This document shows, piece by piece, positions 51,740 to 60,633 of a stretch of 64,000 nt of DNA. Made by a program: the position numbers and the translations under genes. Below the pieces are notes generated by a model. That model did no database searches. It was not told the origin of the DNA and saw only the letters and a list, made by a program, of their open reading frames with translations. Source of the stretch: Arhodomonas sp052060015 (GTDB lineage: Bacteria > Pseudomonadota > Gammaproteobacteria > Nitrococcales > Nitrococcaceae); assembly GCF_052060015.1 (NCBI RefSeq), contig NZ_JBPODZ010000002.1, positions 124,001 to 188,000 on the forward strand. Direction: 5' to 3'. Position 1 is the stretch's first letter. Each line of letters begins with the position of its first letter.

Positions 51740-53098
51740 TCAGAAGTTCCAGATGGCGATGACCTGGAAGTAGTGGTTGGTCTCATCACTGCCGAGGGTC
51801 TGCTCAAGGCCATCCCCGGGGCTGAACCGCGAATACATCGGCGAGAGGAACAACCGCTCGGTCGCCGCGTACTCCATGAACAGGTTGAACTCCTCGGCGA
51901 AGTCGTCGCTCACGCCCGCCGGGGTCTCACGGCTGGTGAAATCGAAGTAGAGGGCACCAACGCGGACGCGCTCATGGGGGTGCAGGTACAGGCCCAGGTG
52001 ATGGATGTCCGCGTTGGTGTTGAACGGGCCCGTATAGTTACCGGCGACCTCGCCCTGGAACCAGGTCCCGTAGCCGCGGCTGAAGCCGTAGAACAGCGGA
52101 TCGAAGCCCTCGTAATCAGAGGAATCCGGGTCATCGCCGGAGAAGCTGCTTAAGCGGTAGGCGAGCTGCGGGGCCAGCGGCAAATCGGCGAACTGGTAGC
52201 TGCCCTCCACGTACCAGGCGTGGGCATCGACATCGCCGGCGTCCGCCGGGCTGCCCCGTTGCAGGGTGGCCTCGAAGCGGAAATCCGCGTTATCGATACC
52301 AAACGAGCTGTTGCCCCGCAGGCTGAAGGTATTGAGGTCATCGCGGGGGGCATACAGGCCACCGAGGGCATCGGTGTCCACATCCACCACCCGCAGGTAC
52401 GTGGCGCCGACGCTGCCGGCGTCGGCATTGTACTCCACGTTGGCACCGGCCAGCTCGGTCTCCCCCTGGGCGTCGTTGTCCGAGCCCAGGTAGAAGGCAT
52501 CCCCGCGCCAGGGCGAGGCGGTCTCGAAGCGGGCGATAGCGGTGCGCCGGAACGCCCGGCGCGGGGCGAGCCAGTAGGCCCCACCACGGTCCAGGTCGCT
52601 ACCGAAGCCCTCGCCGAAGTTCAGGGCGTCGCCCTGAATCAGCCAACCGTCCCCCACCGAGAACGGCTGGGCGCCGACGGAGAGGTCGACGGCGTTGTCG
52701 ACTCCGCCCACGAGCGATCCGGAACGCCAGCCCAGGTAGGCGTCCTCCAGGTCCAGCTCGCTCTCCTCGCCGGTGGTGAAGCCGCCGGCATCACCGTCAC
52801 CGTCCGTGGTGGAGGCCAGGGCGCTCACCGCCCCGTAGACGCTGGCCCCGTCCCCGAGCATCCGCTCGCCGGAGAGCCCACCCTTGATATAGCCCTCCGC
52901 CCAGTTGACCTCGCCGCGGCCCTGGCCGGAATAGTCTTCCTGGCTGGAGAAGTAGCCCGCACCGATCTCGACATCCACGTTGAGCGTGGAGCCGTCGGCA
53001 CCGGAATGGAGCTCATAGGCATGGGCATGCCCTGCTGCCGCGACACTTGCGGCCACGGACAGGGCCAGTGCCCCCCTGATCGGAAACGCAGCGGCCAT
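51740..53098 (-). CDS. Outer-membrane beta-barrel porin (alginate-export-like)
   Basis: A protein of about 452 residues with a Sec signal ending near HAHA, then alternating beta-strand pattern throughout and a terminal aromatic residue (IAIWNF), typical of outer membrane porins. Blocks such as ESELDLEDAYLGWRSG and DNAVDLSVGAQPFSVGDGWL recall alginate-export/OprD-like channels. ATG 53098 is chosen for GGAGGGGAG upstream. It is first in the operon leading to the aldehyde and amine dehydrogenases, and likely admits aromatic amines to the periplasm (inference). Confidence 0.85.
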   Translation of the reverse strand: MAAAFPIRGALALSVAASVAAAGHAHAYELHSGADGSTLNVDVEIGAGYFSSQEDYSGQGRGEVNWAEGYIKGGLSGERMLGDGASVYGAVSALASTTDGDGDAGGFTTGEESELDLEDAYLGWRSGSLVGGVDNAVDLSVGAQPFSVGDGWLIQGDALNFGEGFGSDLDRGGAYWLAPRRAFRRTAIARFETASPWRGDAFYLGSDNDAQGETELAGANVEYNADAGSVGATYLRVVDVDTDALGGLYAPRDDLNTFSLRGNSSFGIDNADFRFEATLQRGSPADAGDVDAHAWYVEGSYQFADLPLAPQLAYRLSSFSGDDPDSSDYEGFDPLFYGFSRGYGTWFQGEVAGNYTGPFNTNADIHHLGLYLHPHERVRVGALYFDFTSRETPAGVSDDFAEEFNLFMEYAATERLFLSPMYSRFSPGDGLEQTLGSDETNHYFQVIAIWNF

Positions 53099-53311
53099 CT
53101 CTCCCCTCCTCTGCGATCGTTCTGCATTGTCATTGCGCTCGATCAAAGTCTAGGCGACGCGGTCGACGCCCTGTATTGCCACCTCGCAGCATTTTCCCCG
53201 CCCCCGCCTAGCCGGAAAGTGTTAGTTTCCTCCCGCCGGGCATTGCAACCGCTCAACGGCGCGGCATACAGCTGCTAGGCTCGACTGGAATCATGGGGAG
53301 GAGGAGCGGAC
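53099..53311. promoter_or_regulatory. Divergent control region porin/aau operon versus FIST operon
   Basis: A 213-base gap without a gene. It contains the inverted repeat GGAAA-N7-TTTCC (53214-53230) and a TTGCAA box near 53245 that could be a -35 for the FIST gene. The porin side has a half-match (TTTGATCGA on the minus strand) to the palindrome of the liv promoters. No confident -10 was found. Confidence 0.35.
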
Positions 53312-54478
53312 ATGCAGCAGCCGCTTGCGCGGACCGCCGTTCGCGCTGCCATCCGGCAGGTCGACACCACCGAGCCCGACCCGGTCCGGGCCGCTGCAGA
53401 GATCAACCGACGGCTCGGCGCGGAGACCCGGCCGCTGATCCTGCTCTGGTGCTCGGGCGACTATCCCCTGGAGGCGGTCGCGGCGCGGGTCACAGAGCAC
53501 CGCCCCGGCACGGAGATACTCGGCGCCGTCGGCTCGGCGGTGCTCGGCCCCGGCGGCTACCGACGCCACGGGGTCAGCGCCCTGGCCTTTCCGGCCGGCA
53601 CCGCGACGGTCAGCGCGGCACTCAATGGCGTCCGCGGCATCGGCTTCTCCGAGGGTTTCCAGTGCGCGAGCTGGCTGAAGAGCGAGATGCACCGCCTCAC
53701 CGGTGATCCACCGAGCGCGGAGGACACCTTCGCCCTGCTAGTCGTCGACGGGCGCACCCTCTGCGAGGAACGCCTGGTGGCCTCCATGGCCCAGGGCCTG
53801 GGCAATCTCCACTTGGTCGGCGGCTCCGCTGGCGACCACTTCCGTGGCCGGCCGGGGCGGATCTGGCACCAGGGCCGCGGCCACGGCAATGCCGCCGTGC
53901 TGACCCTGATCCGTCCCGGCAAGGCGTTCCGGGCGTTCAGCACCCATCATTTCATCCCCGGCCCGCAGCGACTGCTAGTCACCCGCGCGGACCCAGCACG
54001 CCGGGTGGTCCTCGAGCTCAACGGGCGCCCCGCCGCGGAGGAGTACGCCCGCGCGATCGGCACCAGCGTGGAGCGGCTGACCCCCACGGTCCTCGCGGAC
54101 AGCCCGCCGGCGGTGAAGATCGGCGATTCGCACTACGTCCGCTCCGTACGGCTGGTCTCCACGGATCCGGACGAGGGGCTGGCGTTCACCTGCGCGGTGG
54201 ACCAGGGCATCGTCTTCCGGGTGACCTGTGCCGGTGACCTCGTGGGCGATCTCCAGGCGCGCCTGGAGTCCACCGCTGCGGACCTCGGCGGGGTGGAGGC
54301 CACCCTCGCCTTTGATTGTGCACTGCGCCATCTGGAGATGGAGGCCAAGGGGCTGACGCCCGCCGCCGTGCCCCTTTTCCGCGACTTCCGCGTTTGTGGC
54401 ATGGCCAGCTACGGGGAGCAGTTCGAGCGCATGCACCTCAACCAGACCTTCACTGGCATTGCCTTCGGCCATGGGTGA
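53312..54478 (+). CDS. FIST domain sensory protein
   Basis: A 388-residue soluble protein with FIST_N (about residues 25-215) and FIST_C (about 225-365) domains, proposed to bind small ligands such as amino acids. Motifs include LLVVDGRTLCEERLVASMAQ, LVGGSAGDHFRG and the C-terminal CGMASYGEQFERMHLNQTFT, which is diagnostic for the family. GAGGAGGAG precedes the ATG at 53312. It overlaps the histidine kinase gene by eight bases, so it probably supplies the sensory input of the kinase (inference). Confidence 0.9.
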   Translation: MQQPLARTAVRAAIRQVDTTEPDPVRAAAEINRRLGAETRPLILLWCSGDYPLEAVAARVTEHRPGTEILGAVGSAVLGPGGYRRHGVSALAFPAGTATVSAALNGVRGIGFSEGFQCASWLKSEMHRLTGDPPSAEDTFALLVVDGRTLCEERLVASMAQGLGNLHLVGGSAGDHFRGRPGRIWHQGRGHGNAAVLTLIRPGKAFRAFSTHHFIPGPQRLLVTRADPARRVVLELNGRPAAEEYARAIGTSVERLTPTVLADSPPAVKIGDSHYVRSVRLVSTDPDEGLAFTCAVDQGIVFRVTCAGDLVGDLQARLESTAADLGGVEATLAFDCALRHLEMEAKGLTPAAVPLFRDFRVCGMASYGEQFERMHLNQTFTGIAFGHG

Positions 54479-55820
54479 CGGCGACGAGTTGGAGCGGCTG
54501 CGCGCGGAGAATGCCCGGCTGCAGCGCATGGTGGACGTGCTCATGGAGCGCGCCGAGCAAGAACAGGGCGGCCGGGGCGGGGACTACGCCCTATTCGAGA
54601 CCGCCGCGGTCCTGGAGGAGACGGTCAAGGCCCGCACGGCGGAGCTGGTGGAGGCCAACCGGCGCCTCATGGACGAGATCGCCCGCCGGCGCAGCGCCGA
54701 GGACGAGCTCCAGCGGGCGAAGGCACGGGCGGAGCGGGCCAGTGCCAACAAGTCGAGCTTCCTCACCGCCGTCAGCCACGATCTCCAGCAACCCCTTACC
54801 GCGGCGCGGCTGCTATTGCAGGCCATCGCCGACAGCGCCGCCGACGACGAGGTCCTGGACCTCGCCGCCAGCGGCCAGGCCACCCTGGAAACCATGGAGA
54901 GCCTGCTCGGCAGCCTCATCGATATCGCCAAGCTGGATTCCGGGGTGGTGCGACCCCAGCCCGGGCATTTCCGCCTGGACGCCCTGCTCCACCGCCTCGG
55001 TGCGGAATATCGCCTGCAGGCGGAGAGCGCCGACCTAACCTGCCGGGTGCGCTGCCCGCCGGCTACCGCTCACAGTGACCCGGTGCTGGTGGAGCGGGTG
55101 GTGCGCAACCTCCTGGGCAACGCCGTACGCTATACCCGCCGGGGCGGCATCCTGCTGGCCGCGAGGCGGCGGCGGACCGGCTGGCAGGTCTCGGTGCACG
55201 ATACCGGGCCGGGCATCCCGCAGGCGGAGCAGCAGCGGATCTTCCGCGGCTTCTACCAGCTGCGCCAGGCGGGGGTCGCGGACGGTCAGGGACTGGGCCT
55301 CGGCCTTACCATCGTGCGCATGATCGCCGAGCTGCTGGGCACCAACGTGTCCCTGCGTTCACTACCGGGCCGCGGCTCTTCCTTCCACATCACCCTGCCG
55401 GCGGGGGATCCCGCCCAGGTGGCGCTGACGCCGCTCGCCCCGCAGACGGCCGGCACCGGCGGCGACCTCTCAGGGCAGGACATCCTGGTGGTGGAGAACG
55501 ACCAGGCGGTGTGCCTCGGGCTGGCGACACTGCTGCGCCAGTGGGGCGCGCGGGTCCACAGCCACACGGCACCGGTGGAGACGCCCTCGCCACCACCGTC
55601 GGTGGCGCTCATCGACTACCACCTGGACTCCCCGGGCGACGACGGGCTGCGCTACGCCATGCGGCTTCGCCGCCGACACCCCGCCGTTCGGACGTTCATC
55701 ATCACCAGCGAACGCGGCGAATGGCTGAAGCGCCAGTGCACGGACCTCGAGGTCGGCCTCTTGCACAAACCGCTGGATACCGCCCGCCTGCGGGCCCGGC
55801 TCGCAGCGGACCGGCCATGA
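54471..55820 (+). CDS. Hybrid sensor histidine kinase with receiver domain
   Basis: A 449-residue cytoplasmic kinase without membrane segments. An N-terminal coiled coil (LERLRAENARLQRMVDVLME and following 80 residues) leads to a dimerisation domain with phosphoacceptor His in SFLTAVSHDLQQPLTAARLL, a catalytic domain with NLLGNAVRYT, DTGPGIP and GLGLGLTIVRM, and a C-terminal receiver with likely phospho-Asp in VALIDYHLDSPGDDG. ATG 54471 overlaps the FIST stop. The lack of a sensor region suggests the FIST protein detects the signal. Confidence 0.92.
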   Translation: MGDGDELERLRAENARLQRMVDVLMERAEQEQGGRGGDYALFETAAVLEETVKARTAELVEANRRLMDEIARRRSAEDELQRAKARAERASANKSSFLTAVSHDLQQPLTAARLLLQAIADSAADDEVLDLAASGQATLETMESLLGSLIDIAKLDSGVVRPQPGHFRLDALLHRLGAEYRLQAESADLTCRVRCPPATAHSDPVLVERVVRNLLGNAVRYTRRGGILLAARRRRTGWQVSVHDTGPGIPQAEQQRIFRGFYQLRQAGVADGQGLGLGLTIVRMIAELLGTNVSLRSLPGRGSSFHITLPAGDPAQVALTPLAPQTAGTGGDLSGQDILVVENDQAVCLGLATLLRQWGARVHSHTAPVETPSPPPSVALIDYHLDSPGDDGLRYAMRLRRRHPAVRTFIITSERGEWLKRQCTDLEVGLLHKPLDTARLRARLAADRP

Positions 55821-55877
55821 CCGACCCCGGCAATCACCCTTGAACGGGCGCACCGCGGAAACACGAGCCCTCCGACG

Positions 55878-56501
55878 CTACGCGAGTTCGCGGCCGATTA
55901 GGGCCGCCTCCACCCGCGTGCTGACACCGAGCTTGCGGAGCACGGCGCTGACGTGGGCCTTCACCGTCCACTCGCTGAGGTGGAGGGTCTCCGCGATCTG
56001 GCGATTGGACTGCCCCTCACCGAGCAGACGCAGGACGGTACGCTGGCGTCGGGTAAGCGCACTGATATCGGTGCTCCCGGGGGCCGGCTCCGGGGTCTCG
56101 CCCTCGGCCAGCGCCCAGGTGGGGAAGTACTGGCCGCCGTCCACCACCAAACGCAGGGCGCTGCGGATGAGGGCGGTGTTCAGGGACTTGGGGATGAAGC
56201 CGGCGGCCCCGGCGGCAATGCACTGGCGAACCACCCCCGCGTCCTCGCGGTGAGAGACCACCACCACGGGGCTGCCGTCGGCATGGTCACGGGCGGCGAG
56301 CAGCGCGCCGGCGTCTCCACCACCGGGCATGCACAGGTCGAAGAGGACCAGATCGAAGCGATCCTGGTCCAGGGCCGAAAGGGTCGCCTCCACGGTGTCC
56401 GCCTCGGCGATCTCCACGCCGCCATCGAACAACTCCCGCAACACGGGGCGCAACGCGTCCCGCATCAAGGGATGATCGTCGGCGATCAGCACCCGTGCCA
56501 T
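55878..56501 (-). CDS. LuxR-family response regulator
   Basis: A 207-residue regulator. The receiver has ADDHPLMRDALRPVL and the phosphoacceptor Asp in DLVLFDLCMPGGGD, and the C-terminal LuxR helix-turn-helix has LTRRQRTVLRLLGEGQSNRQ and VKAHVSAVLRKLGVSTRVEA. It is convergent with the hybrid kinase gene and is the probable output of that pathway. Similar FIST-kinase-LuxR sets neighbour quinoprotein dehydrogenases elsewhere, so the amine dehydrogenase operon is a likely target (inference). Confidence 0.92.
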   Translation of the reverse strand: MARVLIADDHPLMRDALRPVLRELFDGGVEIAEADTVEATLSALDQDRFDLVLFDLCMPGGGDAGALLAARDHADGSPVVVVSHREDAGVVRQCIAAGAAGFIPKSLNTALIRSALRLVVDGGQYFPTWALAEGETPEPAPGSTDISALTRRQRTVLRLLGEGQSNRQIAETLHLSEWTVKAHVSAVLRKLGVSTRVEAALIGRELA

Positions 56502-56580
56502 GGTGCTTACCTCTTCCCGGGGGGTAAGCGGGAACGCTAGCACGGTGGTGTCAGCGGGGACAGCCCCGGCGGGGCGATGT

Positions 56581-56604
56581 GCATTCCGATAGCGGAGGGA
56601 ATGC
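56581..56604. terminator. Stem-loop between small gene and response regulator
   Basis: GCATTCC (56581-56587) and GGAATGC (56598-56604) form a perfect 7-bp stem around a 10-base loop, between two minus-strand genes. There is no T-run, so termination is uncertain; it may also be an operator of the response-regulator gene. Confidence 0.35.
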
Positions 56605-56633
56605 GCGCGGCCCCGCCCGTCCGAGCGCGGCCT

Positions 56634-56906
56634 TCAGGCGGCCCGGCGCTCCTCGTCCGCGCCCTCGGCCGCATCCAGAGCGAACTCCGCCGGGTCCAGC
56701 TCGGGGGCGATGCGGAAGACCAGCTGGAAGCCATAGCCATACTGCCCGACGCGGGCGATCCGCGCCTCGTCGAGGATGGTGACCCCGTCGTCGAAACCGA
56801 GCTGCGCGGCCAGGCGCTCGGCCTGCTCGCGGTCTTCCAGGCGGGCCTTGTAGACCTTGCGGTCACCGGTTTCGCTGAGCCCGAGGATGAGGAACCACTG
56901 CTGCAT
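56634..56906 (-). CDS. Hypothetical small protein
   Basis: A 90-residue protein that I do not recognise. It begins MQQWFLILGLSETGDRKVYK and contains AERLAAQLGFDDGVTILDEA and QYGYGFQLVFRIAPELDPAE, suggesting a small alpha/beta fold; the tail is acidic. There is no signal peptide. ATG 56906 has GGAG about ten bases upstream; a GTG 15 bases earlier is an alternative. It diverges from the marR gene across an AT-rich promoter region. Codon pattern matches its neighbours, so I consider it real. Confidence 0.65.
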   Translation of the reverse strand: MQQWFLILGLSETGDRKVYKARLEDREQAERLAAQLGFDDGVTILDEARIARVGQYGYGFQLVFRIAPELDPAEFALDAAEGADEERRAA

Positions 56907-56956
56907 GATGTGATACTCCACTGCAGTAAATTTGTTCGAAATTGTACTATTTTCTG

Positions 56957-56985
56957 TTGCAACGCAGCATCACAGGTGCTGTATT
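56957..56985 (+). promoter_or_regulatory. Candidate promoter of marR gene
   Basis: -35 TTGCAA (56957-56962), 17-base spacer, -10 TGTATT (56980-56985), about 100 bases before marR. The -35 is part of TTGCAACGCA, one of four TTGCANYGCA sites seen in promoters of this window. The opposite strand is also AT-rich and may hold the promoter of the 56634-56906 gene. Confidence 0.5.
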
Positions 56986-57090
56986 GATTTTTCATAGATC
57001 CACGGAGAAGGCGGCGGGTGCCGCGCCTTGCCGGCATGGGGCGGCTGCTGCACCATCGCGTTGTCCTGTCGGCGGTGTCACGAGGACCCC

Positions 57091-57591
57091 ATGAGCAACG
57101 AGACCACCCAAGCCGAGCACGCGGCCGAGGAGGCCCTGGAAATCGAGCGCTTCATCCCCTACCGGATGGCGGTGCTCGCGGACTGGATGAGCCGCTCCCT
57201 GGCAGGGGTATACCAATCGCGTTTCGGCGTCAGCATCCCCGAGTGGCGGGTGCTCGCCCATCTTGCCCGTCACGAGCCGCTATCCGCCGGGGCGTTGAGC
57301 GAGCGCACCAATATGGACAAGCCCCGGGTCAGCCGGGCGCTGCAGCGCATGGGCCGGCGGGGGCTCATCGAGCGCGAGACCGACACCGGCGATCAACGGG
57401 TAGCGCTGATCCGCATGAGCGAGCACGGCCGCGCCACCTATGAGCGCATCGCCCCCTTGGCGCTGTCCTGGGAGCGCGAGCTCCTCGCCGAGCTCTCGGA
57501 GGGCGAACGCGCCGAGCTCGAGCGGCTGCTGGACCACCTCCAGCACCGCGTCCGGGAGATGCGGGAAACCGGCGGCGGAGATATTTTTTAG
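57091..57591 (+). CDS. MarR-family transcriptional regulator
   Basis: A 166-residue winged-helix regulator. It has EWRVLAHLARHEPLSAGALS, the recognition region TNMDKPRVSRALQRMGRRGL and the wing RETDTGDQRVALIRMSEHG, all standard MarR. ATG 57091 has CGAGGA seven bases upstream; upstream in-frame codons are unlikely. It lies 63 bases before the TRAP transporter genes on the same strand, and likely controls them in response to an aromatic or organic acid (inference). Confidence 0.9.
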   Translation: MSNETTQAEHAAEEALEIERFIPYRMAVLADWMSRSLAGVYQSRFGVSIPEWRVLAHLARHEPLSAGALSERTNMDKPRVSRALQRMGRRGLIERETDTGDQRVALIRMSEHGRATYERIAPLALSWERELLAELSEGERAELERLLDHLQHRVREMRETGGGDIF

Positions 57592-57654
57592 CGAAAGCAT
57601 TTGCCGTAGGATGGATCGGTAACAACGAAGAACCCATCCCGAGGGAGGAGAGCC

Positions 57655-58695
57655 ATGCGCCACGGATTCCTCAACCGTTTCGCGCTGACCGGCGTCACCG
57701 CAGCGATGCTGCTGCTCAGCGGCACCGCCGGTGCGCAACAGCCCGTCGAGCTCAAGATCAGCCACTACCTGCCGCCTTCCCACGGCATCCATCAGGACTT
57801 CATCGAACCCTGGGCCCGGGAGCTCGAGGAACGCACGGACGGCGCCGTGGAGGTCACCATCCATCCCGGCAACACGTCCTTCGGCGATATCACCCGCCAG
57901 CTCGATCAGGTCCGCGCCGGCGTGGTGGACATGGCCCACGGACTGAGCGGCCTGCCCCGGGGGCGCTTTCCTGCCACCTCGGTGATCGAGATGCCGTTCA
58001 TGGTGCAGGACGCGGACACCGCCTCCCGTGTGCTCTGGCAGCTCTATCAGGAAGGGCGCCTCGGCGACGAGTACGAGGGGCTCAAGGTACTGGCGCTCCA
58101 TGCCCACAATGCCGGGCTGATCCACACCACCGACACCCCGGTACGCAGCCTAGAGGACCTGCAGGGCCTGCGCCTGCGCACGCCGAGCCCGGCCATCTCG
58201 CAGATGCTGGAATACCTGGACGCGACGCCGGTGGGGATGCCTCCGAGCCAGGTCTATGAGAACCTCTCCAAGGGCACCCTGGATGGGACGGTGTTCACTT
58301 GGGACGCGGTGGGCGCATTCCGCCTCAACGAGGTGCTGGAATACCACACCGACGCCCGCGCCTACACGGTCTCGTTCTACTTCGTGATGAGCCAGCAACG
58401 CTTCGATCGCCTCCCCGAGGAGGTGCGCACCGCCATCGACGAGCTCTCCGGCGAGACCCTGGTCGCCGAATTCGGGGACTGGTGGGACAAGTGGGACCGT
58501 GCCGGGCGCAAGGATGCCGAGGAGCGCGGGCACACCTTCATCGAGGTCAGCGACGAGGAACGCGAGCGCTGGCGCGAGCGCTTGGCCCCGATGATCGAGG
58601 CCCGGCTTGCGGAGCTCGAGGACCAAGGCGTGGGCAACGCCCGGGAGCTCTATGAACGTGCGCGGGAGCTGATCCGGCAGCACAGCGGGGACTGA
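57655..58695 (+). CDS. dctP: TRAP transporter substrate-binding protein DctP
   Basis: Periplasmic binding protein of 346 residues with a signal peptide ending near AGAQQ. It has the DctP fold with LKISHYLPPSHGIHQDFIEP at the start and the conserved ligand Arg in LQGLRLRTPSPAISQ near residue 180. The ligand in the family is usually an organic acid. GAGGGAGGAGAG precedes the ATG at 57655. It heads a dctPQM operon. Confidence 0.92.
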   Translation: MRHGFLNRFALTGVTAAMLLLSGTAGAQQPVELKISHYLPPSHGIHQDFIEPWARELEERTDGAVEVTIHPGNTSFGDITRQLDQVRAGVVDMAHGLSGLPRGRFPATSVIEMPFMVQDADTASRVLWQLYQEGRLGDEYEGLKVLALHAHNAGLIHTTDTPVRSLEDLQGLRLRTPSPAISQMLEYLDATPVGMPPSQVYENLSKGTLDGTVFTWDAVGAFRLNEVLEYHTDARAYTVSFYFVMSQQRFDRLPEEVRTAIDELSGETLVAEFGDWWDKWDRAGRKDAEERGHTFIEVSDEERERWRERLAPMIEARLAELEDQGVGNARELYERARELIRQHSGD

Positions 58696-58713
58696 GCAAG
58701 GGTAACGGGCGCC

Positions 58714-59217
58714 GTGCCGGCTGGCGTGCACCGCCTCGTGGAACGGTTCCTGGGCTGGGTTGCCGGTGCGGGCGTGGTGGTGCTCGGCATGGCCATCGTC
58801 CTCACGGTGGCCGACATCATCGCCCGCGCCCTGCTCGGCCGTTCCCTCAGCGGGTTGGTGGACATCACCCAGCTGTGCGTGATGGTCATGGCGTTCTGGG
58901 CCATCCCCTATACCTTCATGCGCGGCGGCCACGTGGGCATCACCGCGGCCACCGACTGGCTGCCACCCCGGGGCCGGGCATTGCTCGACGCCCTCGCCGC
59001 CATCGCCGGGGCGGCCCTGGTGGCCCTGATCGGCATCTACGGCTACGAGCAGGCCGTCATGGCCCTACGCTACGGCGACTCCTCCCAGACCATCGGCATC
59101 CCGATGATCTGGTATTGGGGCGCACTGCTGTCCGGCTGCGCGCTCTCGCTGCTCGCCACCGTTGTCATCGCCGCCGGCCGCCTCGCCACCATCGTCCGCG
59201 GGCCCCATGCCCAGTGA
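58714..59217 (+). CDS. dctQ: TRAP transporter small permease DctQ
   Basis: A 167-residue membrane protein with four hydrophobic helices, starting at GTG 58714. It contains VLTVADIIARALLGRSLSGL and QLCVMVMAFWAIPYTFMRGG, and GDSSQTIGIPMIWYWGAL, all typical of DctQ. It overlaps the large permease gene by 11 bases. It stabilises the complex with DctM. Confidence 0.9.
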   Translation: MPAGVHRLVERFLGWVAGAGVVVLGMAIVLTVADIIARALLGRSLSGLVDITQLCVMVMAFWAIPYTFMRGGHVGITAATDWLPPRGRALLDALAAIAGAALVALIGIYGYEQAVMALRYGDSSQTIGIPMIWYWGALLSGCALSLLATVVIAAGRLATIVRGPHAQ

Positions 59218-60514
59218 GCTGATCGGGATCACCGGCTTCGCGGTAACCCTGGTGCTGATCGCCCTGCGGGTACCCGTGGCAGTGGCCATGGGGCTGGTCG
59301 GCGTGATCGGCGCGATCCCCCTGGCCGGCTGGCCCACGGTGAAATTCATGCTCGGCACCCAGCCCTTCGGCGCGGTGCACCCCTATGGCCTTTCCGTAGT
59401 ACCACTGTTCATCTTCATGGGCGTGTTCGCCAGCCACGCCGGGCTCTCACGCAACCTCTACGAGGGCATCTACGCCTTTATCGGGCACATCCGCGGGGGC
59501 CTCGCCGTCGCCACCATCGGGGCCTGCGCCGGTTTCGGCGCCATCTGCGGTTCCAGCCTCGCAACAGCGGCCACCATGTCCCGGGTGGCGCTGCCGGAGA
59601 TGCGGCGCAAGGGCTATGCGGAGTCCCTGGCCGCGGCATCGGTGGCCGCCGGGGGTACCCTCGGCGTGCTCATCCCGCCGAGCATCATTCTCGTGATCTA
59701 CGCACTGCTCGTGCAGGAATCCATCGGCGCGCTATTCGCGGCGGCCCTGATCCCGGGCGTGCTCGGCACCGTGCTCTACATGCTGGCGGTCTATCTCCGC
59801 ACCCGATTGAACCCCGCGCTGGGCCCACCAGGCGAACGCCGCAACGCCCGCCAGCGGTTGCGCGCCTTCTACCGCACCTGGGATGTGGCGCTGTTGTTCG
59901 TCGTAGTCATCGGGGGGATCTACGCCGGGTTGTTCTCGCCCACGGAGGCGGCGGCGGTCGGGGCAGCGGGCGCCTTTCTCTTCGCCGCCGCCCGCCGCCA
60001 GCTCTCCTGGCAGACCCTGCTGGCGGGCATACGGGAGACCGCCGTAACCAGCGGCATGATCTTCTTCATCCTGATCGGGGCGGCACTGTTCAACTTTTTC
60101 ATCGAGTCCAGCAACCTGCCCGGCTATTTGGTGGGGCTCGTCAACGGCCTGGACTGGTCGGCCTGGCAGGTGATGGTAGTGCTCCTGGTGTTCTACCTGC
60201 TGCTCGGCTGTTTCATGGACAGCCTCTCGATGATGCTGCTCACCGTCCCCTTTATCTTCCCGGTAGTGGAACACCTGGGCTATGACCCCGTCTGGTTCGG
60301 GATCGTGCTGGTCACCGTCATCGAGCTCGGACTGATCACCCCGCCTATCGGGATGAACCTCTTTGTCATCCACTCCGCGGCGCCGGATGTGCCCCTGCCA
60401 CGGATTATGGCCGGGATCCTGCCGTTCATCCTCGCCGACGTTCTCCGACTGGCGCTGTTACTGGCCTTCCCGGCACTCGCCCTGGGGCTGCCCCGGCTGC
60501 TGGGCTTCGATTGA
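59207..60514 (+). CDS. dctM: TRAP transporter large permease DctM
   Basis: A 435-residue sodium- or proton-coupled permease with about twelve hydrophobic helices. Motifs include SVVPLFIFMGVFASHAGLSR, GSSLATAATMSRVALPEM, AAGGTLGVLIPPSIILVIYA and LLGCFMDSLSMMLLTVPFIF, with ELGLITPPIGMNLFVIHS near the end. ATG 59207 lies within the dctQ end. The stop is followed by an 18-bp tandem repeat and the small-RNA region. Confidence 0.94.
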   Translation: MPSELIGITGFAVTLVLIALRVPVAVAMGLVGVIGAIPLAGWPTVKFMLGTQPFGAVHPYGLSVVPLFIFMGVFASHAGLSRNLYEGIYAFIGHIRGGLAVATIGACAGFGAICGSSLATAATMSRVALPEMRRKGYAESLAAASVAAGGTLGVLIPPSIILVIYALLVQESIGALFAAALIPGVLGTVLYMLAVYLRTRLNPALGPPGERRNARQRLRAFYRTWDVALLFVVVIGGIYAGLFSPTEAAAVGAAGAFLFAAARRQLSWQTLLAGIRETAVTSGMIFFILIGAALFNFFIESSNLPGYLVGLVNGLDWSAWQVMVVLLVFYLLLGCFMDSLSMMLLTVPFIFPVVEHLGYDPVWFGIVLVTVIELGLITPPIGMNLFVIHSAAPDVPLPRIMAGILPFILADVLRLALLLAFPALALGLPRLLGFD

Positions 60515-60530
60515 GAGGCACGGGCGACGA

Positions 60531-60566
60531 ATGACAGGAGGGTTGAGAATGACAGGAGGGTTGAGA
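60531..60566. repeat. Two tandem copies of an 18-bp unit after dctM
   Basis: ATGACAGGAGGGTTGAGA occurs twice in a row (60531-60548 and 60549-60566), ending two bases before the A-tract of the first small-RNA terminator. The minus-strand version contains CCCTCCTG, again an anti-Shine-Dalgarno-like string. Origin unknown; likely a slippage duplication. Confidence 0.85.
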
Positions 60567-60567
60567 C

Positions 60568-60626
60568 AAAAAAAAAAGCCGACCTAGGGGTCGGCCAAGG
60601 AGGAGGAGAGATTGAGAACCTCTGTT
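60568..60626 (-). ncRNA. Candidate small RNA 1 (anti-Shine-Dalgarno core and terminator)
   Basis: About 59 nucleotides on the minus strand. From the likely start it reads AACAGAGG, then a pyrimidine-rich core CTCTCCTCCTCCTT (plus 60597-60610), then a perfect 7-bp terminator stem GCCGACC/GGTCGGC (60578-60595) followed by ten U. A promoter lies directly upstream (60634-60661). A second copy with the same layout lies 145 bases away. The layout resembles the CcsR (cuckoo) RNAs of Rhodobacter, which carry CCUCCUCCC loops; homology is not claimed. No ORF fits in it. Confidence 0.65.
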
Positions 60627-60633
60627 GGTCGAG

